Shown here piece by piece: positions 1 through 6,838 of a DNA stretch of 6,912 nt. A program made the position numbers and the translations under genes. This stretch comes from Desulfomonile tiedjei. Lineage in GTDB: Bacteria > Desulfobacterota > Desulfomonilia > Desulfomonilales > Desulfomonilaceae. The number at the start of each line of letters is the position of its first letter. Within the stretch, counting starts at the first letter, position 1. A model generated the notes under the pieces. It had not been told where the DNA came from. It was given only the letters and a program-made list of their open reading frames with translations, and ran no database searches. The stretch is taken from NCBI GenBank assembly GCA_020718965.1, contig DYRE01000116.1, positions 1-6,912 of the forward strand. The letters run 5' to 3'.

Positions 1-2
1 CA

Positions 3-1289
3 GAATCTTTTTTGGGAGGAAGCAAGGCTGGAGAAAAGACCATATTGGTCGTAGGGGGAGGTATAAGTGGAATCACGGCTGCGGTGGAAGCTGCGGAAGC
101 AGGATGTAAGGTAATTCTCGTTGAAAAGCTGCCTTATCTTGGGGGTCGAGTAGCCCGGATGAACAAGTATTTCCCGAAGCTTTGCCCTCCAACCTGCGGT
201 CTTGAAATCAATTTCAAGCGGATCCGAAAAAACACTGACATTACTGTGTACACGTTAGCCACTGTTGAAAACATTTCAGGCTCGCCTGGCGCATACACCG
301 CTACCATAAAAATCATGCCTCGGTATGTCGAGGATCATTCGGGGACATCCAAGTGCGTCGAGGATTGTCCTGCGTCGATTCCGAATGAGTTCAATTACGG
401 AATGGATACAACCACGGCAATTTATCTGCCTTACGAGATGGCTTATCCGATGAACCTTGTGGCTGACGCTGAGGCGTTGCGGAAGGCCAATGTGTCCCAG
501 GATTTTGTGAACTTCGTTGAATCGCTTCAGGCAAAGGGCATCAGACTGGATCTCGATGCTAAACCCGAATCCCTGACGGTGCAGGTTTCTTCAATCGTAT
601 GGGCTACCGGATGGGTACCTTACGACGCCACGAAACTTGAAACGCTTGGATTTGGTAAATACCCCAACGTAATCACCAACGTAATGATGGAAAGACTCGC
701 CTCGCCGAACGGCCCGACATGCGGGGAAATTGTACGGCCGTCTGATGGGAAAAAGGTCTACAACCTTGCCTTTGTTCAGTGCGCAGGGTCCAGAGATGAA
801 AATCATTTGCCCTACTGTTCGTCAATTTGTTGCCTGGCGTCCCTGAAACAGGCCACTTACCTCAGGGATTACAATCCTGACGCAGTTGCGCATATTTTTT
901 ATATAGATCTCCGGGCTTACGGACGCTTTGAATATTTCTTCGACAAAGTTCGGAATGACGACAAGATTCTTCTCACCAAGGGAAAAATCGTCAACATATT
1001 TGAAGATCCGGTTACTAGAGATGTGATTCTCGAAGGAGAAGACATTCTATCGGGTTCCAGGATCAGAACAACTTTCGACATGGTCGTTCTAGCTACAGGT
1101 ATGCAGCCCAATACTAGTCTCGATAAAGTGCCGGCGCAGGGAATTCAGTACGATGATTATGGCTTTGTAATCTCGGACAAGGGGATTCACGCCGCAGGGG
1201 TTACCAAGCGCCCTATGGACGTGGGAACCTGTCTCCAAGACTCGACAGGAGCTGCTTTAAAAGCCCTTCAGGATACGGTGGGGAGGTAA
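3..1289 (+). CDS. qmoA: QmoA, HdrA-like flavoprotein subunit of the quinone-interacting membrane-bound oxidoreductase (5' end probably outside the window)
   Basis: QmoA is a cytoplasmic FAD subunit of QmoABC, which moves electrons between menaquinol and APS reductase in sulfate respiration. Counting the TTG at position 12 as residue 1, an N-terminal dinucleotide fold ILVVGGGISG lies at residues 11-20, followed by the QmoA/HdrA-type segment KYFPKLCPPTCGLEIN (52-67). A ferredoxin-like motif near 105-120 is incomplete, keeping only C115 and C119. The HdrA-type cysteine set is intact at C257, C269, C273 and C274. A second flavin-domain motif, VVLATGMQP, is at 358-366. Visible length is 425 residues, about the usual size. 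The frame is open to the left edge, and no ribosome-binding site is visible in the 11 bases before the TTG, so the real start is probably just upstream of the window. qmoB follows after 5 bases. Identity is recalled from family motifs and the A-B-C gene order, not from a search. Confidence 0.93.
   Translation, partial: ESFLGGSKAGEKTILVVGGGISGITAAVEAAEAGCKVILVEKLPYLGGRVARMNKYFPKLCPPTCGLEINFKRIRKNTDITVYTLATVENISGSPGAYTATIKIMPRYVEDHSGTSKCVEDCPASIPNEFNYGMDTTTAIYLPYEMAYPMNLVADAEALRKANVSQDFVNFVESLQAKGIRLDLDAKPESLTVQVSSIVWATGWVPYDATKLETLGFGKYPNVITNVMMERLASPNGPTCGEIVRPSDGKKVYNLAFVQCAGSRDENHLPYCSSICCLASLKQATYLRDYNPDAVAHIFYIDLRAYGRFEYFFDKVRNDDKILLTKGKIVNIFEDPVTRDVILEGEDILSGSRIRTTFDMVVLATGMQPNTSLDKVPAQGIQYDDYGFVISDKGIHAAGVTKRPMDVGTCLQDSTGAALKALQDTVGR
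1281..1286 (+). promoter_or_regulatory. Ribosome-binding site of qmoB
   Basis: GGGAGG lies inside the last codons of qmoA and ends 8 bases before the ATG at 1295. This supports that start and indicates that translation of qmoB is coupled to qmoA. Confidence 0.75.
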
Positions 1290-1294
1290 AGTCG

Positions 1295-3580
1295 ATGGAT
1301 CACAAAATCGGAGTATATATTGACACAGGCTATGGTATTGGCGAAGCCCTGGACATAGACGCACTCTCCTCAGTAGCCACCTCAGAGTTTAATGCTGTGG
1401 TTTGCCGTACCGAACCTTACTGGAGCGATCCCGAGAAACTCGCCATAATAAGGAACGATATCGCTTCGGAAAACTTGACAGCGGTGGTTATAGCGGGAGC
1501 GTCATCCAGGGTTTTCCAGACCGAGTTCACTTTTGAGAATATCATCACAGAAAGAATTAATCTCAGGGAGCATGTTGTATGGTGTCATCCGCCAAATGAC
1601 GAAGACACGCAGATGCTTGCCGAGGATTATATGAGAATAGGGCTTACCAAAACCGGTAAGTACGAAGAGCGGCCACCTTATACCGATCCCAACGAAAAAG
1701 GGATACTTGTCATTGGCGGTGGAATTACCGGCATGACAGCCGCTCTAGGAGCAGCGGAAGCGGGTTATCAAGTATATCTTGTCGAAAAGGAACAGAAGTT
1801 GGGCGGCTGGCTCAACAAGTTTCCAAAGGTTTTCACGGGAAGATTTCCATACGACGAGTTGGTTAAACCGCCGGTTGAGGAAAAGATCAAGGCGGTAAGC
1901 TCAAATGAGAAAATCAAGGTATTCCTTGGATCCAGAGTTTTTAGCATATCTGGCGCTCCTGGGATGTTTGATGTAGTTGTAAGGCCAGACGGATCATGGA
2001 TCGATGAGTTGGACGCCATCCAAAACCAGTGGCTTGCAGAGAAAAAGGCTAAAGAAAACAAAGGCTCAGACGAACCCGAACCAGCTCAGGCTTCTCAGGA
2101 AGAAGCGGCCAAGTTGCCACCCATGCCTGAGACCCTGGATTTTGAACATGAAAAGGTCTCTGTGGGAGCTGTTGTTTTGGCGGCCGGCTGGCGACCGGAA
2201 GATCCCCCTGGTTTGGAGAAATTTGGATACGGTTCACATCCCGATATCATAACAAACGTTCAGATGGAAGAATTGGCGTCCAAAGGGAAACTGGCGCGTC
2301 CTTCAGATGGACGGGAAGTTAATACGGTCGCATTTATTGAAGTGGTGGATGAACAGATTGCCCATCCGTGGTTATACAACTCGGCTGTGGGGTCACTTGT
2401 AGCTCTCAAGCAGGCGCATTACCTCAGGAATACCAACCCGAATGGAAAAGCCTATATCTTTTATGAAAACATGAGAGCGCCTGGGCAGTATGAGAAGTTT
2501 TACCGATCTATGCAGGATGATCCCGGAGTTTTCATGTCCAAGGGAACTCCTGTTGCGGTTACCAACGGGGGATCTTCTCTTACGGTTAGACTCAAGGACA
2601 CGCTTCTTGGTGAAGATCTTGAGGTGAAGGCGGACCTGGTAGTGCTATCTACCGGCATGATTCCTCTTACAAAAGATTCTTCCATATTGAATCTGAAATA
2701 TCGCCAGGGTCCTTTTCTGCCGGAAAATCCTTATGGGTTCAATGATTCCCATTTCATCTGCTTCCCTTACGAGACACAACGTACAGGCATTTACACCGCT
2801 GGATGCGTACGTGGCCCAATGGATATACTGAGTTGTGAGACCGACGCCATGGGAGCGGCGCTGAAAGCCATTCAATGCGCGGAATTGGTGTCACAGGGGA
2901 AGGCAGTTCACCCGAGAGCAGGGGACGAATCATTTCCCCACATTTTCACTCAAAGGTGCACACAGTGTAAGCGGTGCACAGAGGAATGCCCATTTGGCGC
3001 GTACGACGAGAAGCCCGATGGCACTCCTTTGCCAAATCCATCACGTTGCAGGCGATGCGCAATATGCATGGGATCTTGCCCTGAGAGAATCATATCCTTC
3101 CGGGATCATTCAGTAGACATGATTGGGTCAATGGTAAAGGCTATTGAGGTCCCGGACGAGTACGCCGAAAAGCCGAGAGTTGTGGTCTTCATTTGCGAGA
3201 ATGACGCTCTGCCGGCAATCGATATGGCCGGTATAAACAGGCTAACCTATAGCCCCTACGTTAGATTCATACCCCTTCGGTGCCTGGGCAATATAAACAT
3301 GGTATGGATAGCGGACGCTCTTTCCAAGGGTATTGATGGGATACTGCTTATTGGATGTAAATACGGTGATGATTATCAGTGTCACTTTGTCAAAGGCAGT
3401 GAACTGGCTCAATATCGTATGGAAAAAATAAGTGAGACACTTCAGAGACTGGTCTTGGAGTCAGACCGCATCCGGGTCCACCAGTTAGCCATCGATGAGT
3501 ACGCTACGATTCCAAAGTTGGTCGATGATTTTATGGAAAGACTTTCTGAATTTGACCCGAATCCATACAAAGGTTTTTAA
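1295..3580 (+). CDS. qmoB: QmoB, HdrA/MvhD-like flavin and iron-sulfur subunit of the Qmo complex
   Basis: This is the large cytoplasmic subunit of QmoABC, 761 residues, about the family's usual length. The domain order is: an HdrA-like N-terminal domain (1-125); an FAD-binding fold GILVIGGGITGMTAA (136-150); a charged, proline-rich insert (about 241-285); the rest of the thioredoxin-reductase-like domain, with a second flavin motif near 448-457; two ferredoxin motifs with C555, C558, C561, C565 and C585, C588, C591, C595, each ending CP and fit for a 4Fe-4S cluster; and an MvhD-like C-terminal domain (about 628-730). That last domain carries C634, C663, C688 and C696, the likely ligands of a 2Fe-2S centre. 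The cysteine quartet of the flavin domain seen in QmoA is absent here. The start at 1295 has GGGAGG 8 bases upstream. It sits between qmoA and qmoC in one operon. Its likely role is electron relay, probably at or near the contact with APS reductase (family knowledge). Confidence 0.95.
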   Translation: MDHKIGVYIDTGYGIGEALDIDALSSVATSEFNAVVCRTEPYWSDPEKLAIIRNDIASENLTAVVIAGASSRVFQTEFTFENIITERINLREHVVWCHPPNDEDTQMLAEDYMRIGLTKTGKYEERPPYTDPNEKGILVIGGGITGMTAALGAAEAGYQVYLVEKEQKLGGWLNKFPKVFTGRFPYDELVKPPVEEKIKAVSSNEKIKVFLGSRVFSISGAPGMFDVVVRPDGSWIDELDAIQNQWLAEKKAKENKGSDEPEPAQASQEEAAKLPPMPETLDFEHEKVSVGAVVLAAGWRPEDPPGLEKFGYGSHPDIITNVQMEELASKGKLARPSDGREVNTVAFIEVVDEQIAHPWLYNSAVGSLVALKQAHYLRNTNPNGKAYIFYENMRAPGQYEKFYRSMQDDPGVFMSKGTPVAVTNGGSSLTVRLKDTLLGEDLEVKADLVVLSTGMIPLTKDSSILNLKYRQGPFLPENPYGFNDSHFICFPYETQRTGIYTAGCVRGPMDILSCETDAMGAALKAIQCAELVSQGKAVHPRAGDESFPHIFTQRCTQCKRCTEECPFGAYDEKPDGTPLPNPSRCRRCAICMGSCPERIISFRDHSVDMIGSMVKAIEVPDEYAEKPRVVVFICENDALPAIDMAGINRLTYSPYVRFIPLRCLGNINMVWIADALSKGIDGILLIGCKYGDDYQCHFVKGSELAQYRMEKISETLQRLVLESDRIRVHQLAIDEYATIPKLVDDFMERLSEFDPNPYKGF

Positions 3581-3585
3581 GGAGG
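3579..3585 (+). promoter_or_regulatory. Strong ribosome-binding site of qmoC overlapping the qmoB stop codon
   Basis: AAGGAGG begins in the last two bases of the qmoB TAA and ends 6 bases before the ATG at 3592. It is a near-perfect Shine-Dalgarno sequence that fixes the qmoC start and suggests translational coupling. Confidence 0.85.
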
Positions 3586-3591
3586 TTCATC

Positions 3592-4800
3592 ATGGCGAGA
3601 GACATAGTCACTGAACCTGATCTTCAGTTTACAAAGGATCTTATAGCCGCAGGCGGAGGTGATCTTAAGAAGTGCTATCAGTGCGCAACTTGCTCCGTAG
3701 CCTGCAAAATTGCTCCAGACAACAATCCTTTTCCGAGGAAAGAAATGATCTGGGCTCAGTGGGGTCAGAAGGACAAGCTTTTGAATGACCCGGACATTTG
3801 GTTGTGCCACCAGTGCAATGATTGCTCTACGATGTGTCCGAGGGGAGCCAATCCTGGGGATGTCCTCAAAGCGGCAAGGAAGCTGGTCATTCAGAACAAC
3901 TCTAAACCCGCCTTTTTGGGAAAGCTTGTTGGCGAGTCCTCCATGTTTGTTCTGGCCTTGGGAATCCCCGTTGTCGTGGTAGCGTTAATACTCTTGATCA
4001 GCGGTTTTGATGTTCCAGCCGGGCCGGTAAAGTACTCAGCTCACCACCTAAATCCGAAGGATGGCTTTATATGGTTGCCGGTACTGCAAGTCACATTTAC
4101 AGCGGCTTTGGTTTTTGCGATTGTTTCATTGATTATGAGCCTTAAATCCTATTGGAACAATCTCGAGACCAACAACCCGGTGCCGGTGGGAACGGCAAGA
4201 AAGGGTTTTGTGCCGGGTCTCCTGGAAGCGCTGTCTGAAATACTTCCTCACACGACCTTTAAAGAGTGCGAGGCGAACAATATCCGCTATTCTGCCCATT
4301 TGCTCACATTCTGGGGAATGATCGGATTATTGGTGACTACAGCGATAGTGGCCTTCAATGTTGACATATTGGGACTAGCTCCTCCGTCGCAGAACGGACC
4401 GGGCACGATTCCAATAAAGATCCTCGGAAATGTTAGCGCCATTGCGTTTGTAGTGGGTTTGGGAATAATGCTCCTACGAAGGCTACAGACACCTGACCAG
4501 GCGGGGGGAAGTTCTTATTTTGACTGGTTCTTTCTCCTTGTCATCTGCGCAGCCGGGGTTACTGGTTTGTTAACTGAACTAACTAGATGGGCCGGTTGGG
4601 TTGGAGGGGCTTACGTGCTATACGCAGTTCACCTTGTATTTGTAATGTGCCTGCTTCTTTATATACCGTTTTCAAAATTTGCTCATTTGGGGTATAGGAC
4701 CGTTGCCATAGCATGGGCCAAGTCCGCCGGTAGAAACATCATGTTGCCGACGAGAGGCAAATGTGTCAGCGCTCCGCCGAAGGAAGCAACACAATCCTGA
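3592..4800 (+). CDS. qmoC: QmoC, membrane subunit of the Qmo complex (HdrC-like head fused to a cytochrome b-like anchor)
   Basis: QmoC anchors the complex in the cytoplasmic membrane and exchanges electrons with the menaquinone pool. The 402-residue product begins with an HdrC-like iron-sulfur domain: C28, C31, C34, C38 and C72, C75, C78, C82, two complete 4Fe-4S motifs. After about residue 112 it becomes strongly hydrophobic, with six likely membrane segments near 115-137, 163-184, 236-256, 277-295, 312-330 and 340-358. This is the HdrE/NarI-like cytochrome b part. Histidines near or inside the membrane segments (H150, H151, H220, H236, H347, H364) are candidate haem ligands; I cannot assign the pairs from sequence alone. 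The start is set by AAGGAGG 6 bases upstream. It is the last gene of the operon, with a terminator hairpin 29 bases after the stop codon. The tail (residues 380-402) is short, basic and probably cytoplasmic. Confidence 0.95.
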   Translation: MARDIVTEPDLQFTKDLIAAGGGDLKKCYQCATCSVACKIAPDNNPFPRKEMIWAQWGQKDKLLNDPDIWLCHQCNDCSTMCPRGANPGDVLKAARKLVIQNNSKPAFLGKLVGESSMFVLALGIPVVVVALILLISGFDVPAGPVKYSAHHLNPKDGFIWLPVLQVTFTAALVFAIVSLIMSLKSYWNNLETNNPVPVGTARKGFVPGLLEALSEILPHTTFKECEANNIRYSAHLLTFWGMIGLLVTTAIVAFNVDILGLAPPSQNGPGTIPIKILGNVSAIAFVVGLGIMLLRRLQTPDQAGGSSYFDWFFLLVICAAGVTGLLTELTRWAGWVGGAYVLYAVHLVFVMCLLLYIPFSKFAHLGYRTVAIAWAKSAGRNIMLPTRGKCVSAPPKEATQS

Positions 4801-4829
4801 CAAATAGAAAGTTTTTTACTTGTTTTTAC

Positions 4830-4862
4830 GGGGCGAAGCGGCTTTAGCCTCTCGCCCCTTTT
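4830..4862 (+). terminator. Rho-independent terminator of the qmo operon
   Basis: GGGGCGA at 4830-4836 pairs with TCGCCCC at 4852-4858. The stem continues, after an imperfect stretch, with GGC/GCC around a TTTA loop, and TTTT follows at 4859-4862. On the - strand the hairpin is not followed by a T run, so it should act only for qmoC and not for the converging small gene. Confidence 0.85.
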
Positions 4863-4922
4863 CGTGTACTTTTTACTCAGGGGTGAAGTGATAGAGATGA
4901 CACCAGGATTAAACTTCTGCGG

Positions 4923-5171
4923 CTAGCATGAAATTCTTTTTTCAAAACGCTCCCATAGTATCTCTGCTACCTCATTGCCGAACTCTTTACAATCAGTGTC
5001 AAAATTCCCTAGGTATATCGAGAGATCTTTGGTCCACCGAGACCTTTCACAGTCCATGAACCTCCTCAGAAAGTTACCATAAAGTCCTTCGACCATGTAA
5101 GGGGTCACCCGTTCGAGTTCGCGAATTACCTGACTTGCTTTCTGAACTCTTTTTCCAGTCGATGATGCCAT
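4923..5171 (-). CDS. Small hypothetical protein, 82 residues, family not recognised
   Basis: I do not recognise this protein. The product starts MASSTGKRVQKASQVIRELE and ends with the acidic/basic, probably helical segment EFGNEVAEILWERFEKR plus ISC. It has three cysteines (C41, C61, C82), no signal peptide and no membrane segment, so it is probably a soluble cytoplasmic protein. The N-terminal 20 residues are basic, and most of the chain looks helical. The start at 5171 was chosen because GAGGAG (- strand, complement of 5181-5186) lies 9 bases upstream. The frame stays open to 5249, but the in-frame ATGs at 5201 and 5249 have no clear ribosome-binding site. It is the only substantial open frame in the gap between qmoC and purB. 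It converges on qmoC and diverges from purB. No convincing promoter or terminator was found for it. Good start signals make a real gene likely, but a lone short frame needs homologues to be certain. Confidence 0.6.
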   Translation of the reverse strand: MASSTGKRVQKASQVIRELERVTPYMVEGLYGNFLRRFMDCERSRWTKDLSIYLGNFDTDCKEFGNEVAEILWERFEKRISC

Positions 5172-5180
5172 TGATATGGT

Positions 5181-5187
5181 CTCCTCT
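5181..5187 (-). promoter_or_regulatory. Ribosome-binding site of the small - strand gene
   Basis: On the - strand the sequence reads AGAGGAG, then 9 bases, then ATG at 5171-5169. This site favours the 82-residue form over the longer forms that start farther upstream. Confidence 0.6.
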
Positions 5188-5280
5188 AAACAAAAACTCA
5201 TATTCAGTAAATAATAACTAAGATGCCTAAAAGCAACACGAGAAAGCAAAAGACTGATAAGGATAAGTAAATAAAATTGG

Positions 5281-5309
5281 CGAAACTCTATGAAATCCAG
5301 GGGGTTTCG
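5281..5309. repeat. Inverted repeat in the divergent intergenic region
   Basis: CGAAAC at 5281-5286 is matched by GTTTCG at 5304-5309. In RNA form the arms extend inward by T-G, C-G and T-G pairs to a 9-pair stem with an 11-base loop. It lies just upstream of the predicted purB promoter, where an operator would be expected. No T run follows, so it does not look like a terminator. Its function is unknown. Confidence 0.35.
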
Positions 5310-5316
5310 ACTGATA

Positions 5317-5345
5317 TTTAAGTAATTTTACCACAATGATATAAT
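5317..5345 (+). promoter_or_regulatory. Predicted sigma70-type promoter of purB with extended -10
   Basis: A perfect TATAAT at 5340-5345 is preceded by TGA at 5337-5339, giving the extended -10 pattern TGnTATAAT. A weak -35 (TTTAAG, 5317-5322, 3 of 6 matches) sits 17 bases upstream. Transcription would start near 5352, leaving a leader of about 50 bases before the purB start. This is prediction only. Confidence 0.55.
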
Positions 5346-5387
5346 GAGTAAAAATTGACGACAACAAGATTCGAGATCTTACATCTT

Positions 5388-5397
5388 AGAAAGGAAA
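5388..5397 (+). promoter_or_regulatory. Ribosome-binding site that fixes the TTG start of purB
   Basis: AGAAAGGAAA places GGA 8 bases before the TTG at 5404. No ATG near this point would yield the conserved MINRYSR-type N-terminus, so the rare start codon is well supported. Confidence 0.65.
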
Positions 5398-5403
5398 CAT
5401 ATT

Positions 5404-6699
5404 TTGATAAATCGATACTCTCGTAAGGAAATGCAAGCCATTTGGGAACCCAAAAACCGTTTCGCCGCATGGCTTAAGATTGAGTTGGCGGTTTGCGAGG
5501 CATGGGCCAGGCGGGGAGTGATTCCAGAGGATAGCATGGCCCGCATTCGTGAAAAGGCTTCTTTCGACGTCGATCGCATAAATGAAATTGAAAAAACTAC
5601 ACGTCACGATGTCATAGCCTTTACTACGTCAATTTCAGAGTTTGTGGGGGAAGATTCAAGGTTTATTCACAGAGGCCTGACTTCTTATGATGTAGTTGAT
5701 ACAGCTCTCTCGCTTCTGTTGAAAGAGGCGGGTCTTCTAATCAGAAACGGCATTACCGAACTTATGACTGCCTTAAAAAACCGTGCATTTGAAACAAAAA
5801 AAGTTCCAGTGGTAGGGAGATCCCATGGAATTCATGCGGAACCAACCACGTTCGGGTTGAAACTGGCAATATTTTACTCCGAAATGTCTCGCAATCTCAA
5901 ACGTTGGGATGCCGCTTTGGAAACCATTTCGGTAGGCAAGATATCTGGCGCTGTTGGCACTTACGCCCATTTAGCTCCTGAAATGGAATCGGAAATTCTG
6001 GAGAAGATAGGGCTGAAACCAGCTCCAGTATCAAATCAGGTGATTCAGAGGGATCGCCACGCCGAATATTTTAATGTTCTGGCTCTTGTTGCCACTAGTA
6101 TTGAAAAAATCGCAATGGAAATCAGACATCTCCAGAGGTCCGAAGTTAGCGAAGTGGAAGAGTTTTTTCACCCCGGTCAGAAAGGTTCGTCCGCCATGCC
6201 ACACAAAAGAAATCCAGTGTTGACCGAGAATCTCTGCGGGCTTGCCCGAGTGGTAAGGGGTTATGCTTTTTCGGCGATGGAGAATATGCCCCTATGGCAT
6301 GAGAGGGATATATCGCATTCCTCTGTGGAGCGGATCATTGGGCCTGACGCAACAATTCTAGTGGATTTCATGCTGGACAGAATGACGGCCGTCATAAAAA
6401 ATATGCGAATATTTGAAGACCGAATGATGCAAAACCTGGAGTCGAGTAAAGGCTTAATTTTCTCCGAATCCATTTTGATCAAGCTCGTGGACAAAGGCGT
6501 TACTCGAGAACGATCATACTTGCTCACACAAAGGAACGCCATGAAAGCCTGGGAAAGTGGTCTGAACTTCAAGGAAGCCCTTTTTGCCGATCCAGAGGTA
6601 ATGGAAATTCTTTCCCGAGAAGAAATCGAGTCTGCGTTTGATCTGGGCTACTCATTAAGATGGGTAGATGAAACGTTCGAGCGGGTGTTTAATTCATGA
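5404..6699 (+). CDS. purB: Adenylosuccinate lyase
   Basis: PurB catalyses two fumarate-releasing steps of purine synthesis: SAICAR to AICAR, and adenylosuccinate to AMP. It belongs to the fumarase/aspartase superfamily and normally acts as a cytoplasmic homotetramer. The 431-residue product has the family length. The superfamily signature GSSAMPHKRNP is at 261-271, with the serines of the mobile catalytic loop and K268/N270. Active-site histidines are H68 (TRHDV), H89 (FIHRGLTSYDVVDTA) and H141 (RSHGIHAEPT), at the same numbers as I recall for the Bacillus subtilis enzyme. The start is the TTG at 5404. AAAGGAAA lies about 8 bases upstream, and the resulting N-terminus MINRYSRKEMQAIW is typical of PurB. 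It has its own predicted promoter and no other purine gene beside it in the window. No clear terminator follows, so it may be transcribed into the next gene. No residue essential to the family appears to be missing. Confidence 0.96.
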   Translation: MINRYSRKEMQAIWEPKNRFAAWLKIELAVCEAWARRGVIPEDSMARIREKASFDVDRINEIEKTTRHDVIAFTTSISEFVGEDSRFIHRGLTSYDVVDTALSLLLKEAGLLIRNGITELMTALKNRAFETKKVPVVGRSHGIHAEPTTFGLKLAIFYSEMSRNLKRWDAALETISVGKISGAVGTYAHLAPEMESEILEKIGLKPAPVSNQVIQRDRHAEYFNVLALVATSIEKIAMEIRHLQRSEVSEVEEFFHPGQKGSSAMPHKRNPVLTENLCGLARVVRGYAFSAMENMPLWHERDISHSSVERIIGPDATILVDFMLDRMTAVIKNMRIFEDRMMQNLESSKGLIFSESILIKLVDKGVTRERSYLLTQRNAMKAWESGLNFKEALFADPEVMEILSREEIESAFDLGYSLRWVDETFERVFNS

Positions 6700-6736
6700 A
6701 CTCCAAAAAGAACCTTGACAGTTCATTAAAAATATA

Positions 6737-6756
6737 CCATTTATAATCTAGTGTTA
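6737..6756 (+). repeat. Direct repeat copy 1 in the AT-rich leader after purB
   Basis: CCATTTATAATCTAGTGTTA matches copy 2 at 6800-6819 in 18 of 20 bases; only the central CT/AG pair differs. The period is 63 bases. It contains a TATAAT but has no usable -35 at normal distance. It is probably part of the control region of the gene starting near the right edge. Confidence 0.6.
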
Positions 6757-6799
6757 GTAGTATTATATAAACAATATTATCTACATAAAGCTAGTTTAT

Positions 6800-6819
6800 C
6801 CATTTATAATAGAGTGTTA
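6800..6819 (+). repeat. Direct repeat copy 2 in the AT-rich leader after purB
   Basis: CCATTTATAATAGAGTGTTA matches copy 1 in 18 of 20 bases and is followed closely by another TATAAT at 6823-6828. It could be a binding site for a regulator of the downstream gene, or one half of a duplicated promoter. Confidence 0.6.
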
Positions 6820-6838
6820 AGTTATAATGAACGTATGG

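Noticed and set aside
12..14. TTG at 12 as the true start of qmoA
   Set aside because: The frame is open to the left edge and no ribosome-binding site is visible before it. The true start is probably a little upstream of the window.
1768..2252. Open frames overlapping qmoB on both strands (for example 1768-2061 -, 2004-2252 +, 2049-2237 -)
   Set aside because: They lie inside a well-conserved gene, arise from its codon bias and the low-complexity insert, and show no recognisable protein features or start signals.
3577..3982. Open frames overlapping the 5' part of qmoC (3577-3810 -, 3785-3982 +)
   Set aside because: The qmoC frame here has two full 4Fe-4S motifs and a strong ribosome-binding site. 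The other frames are shadows.
4801..4922. Small RNA or second gene in the gap after qmoC
   Set aside because: Apart from the terminator hairpin, I see no stable structure, open frame with a start signal, or tRNA-like feature.
4923..5249. 108-residue form of the small - strand protein
   Set aside because: The upstream ATGs at 5249 and 5201 lack ribosome-binding sites, while the ATG at 5171 has GAGGAG at good spacing.
5355..5384. TTGACG at 5355-5360 as the -35 of a second purB promoter
   Set aside because: The hexamers at 17-18 bases (CTTACA, TTACAT) match the -10 consensus poorly, and the extended -10 at 5337-5345 is much better.
6261..6572. 103-codon - strand frame inside purB
   Set aside because: It is antisense to conserved lyase sequence, and its translation has no recognisable domain.
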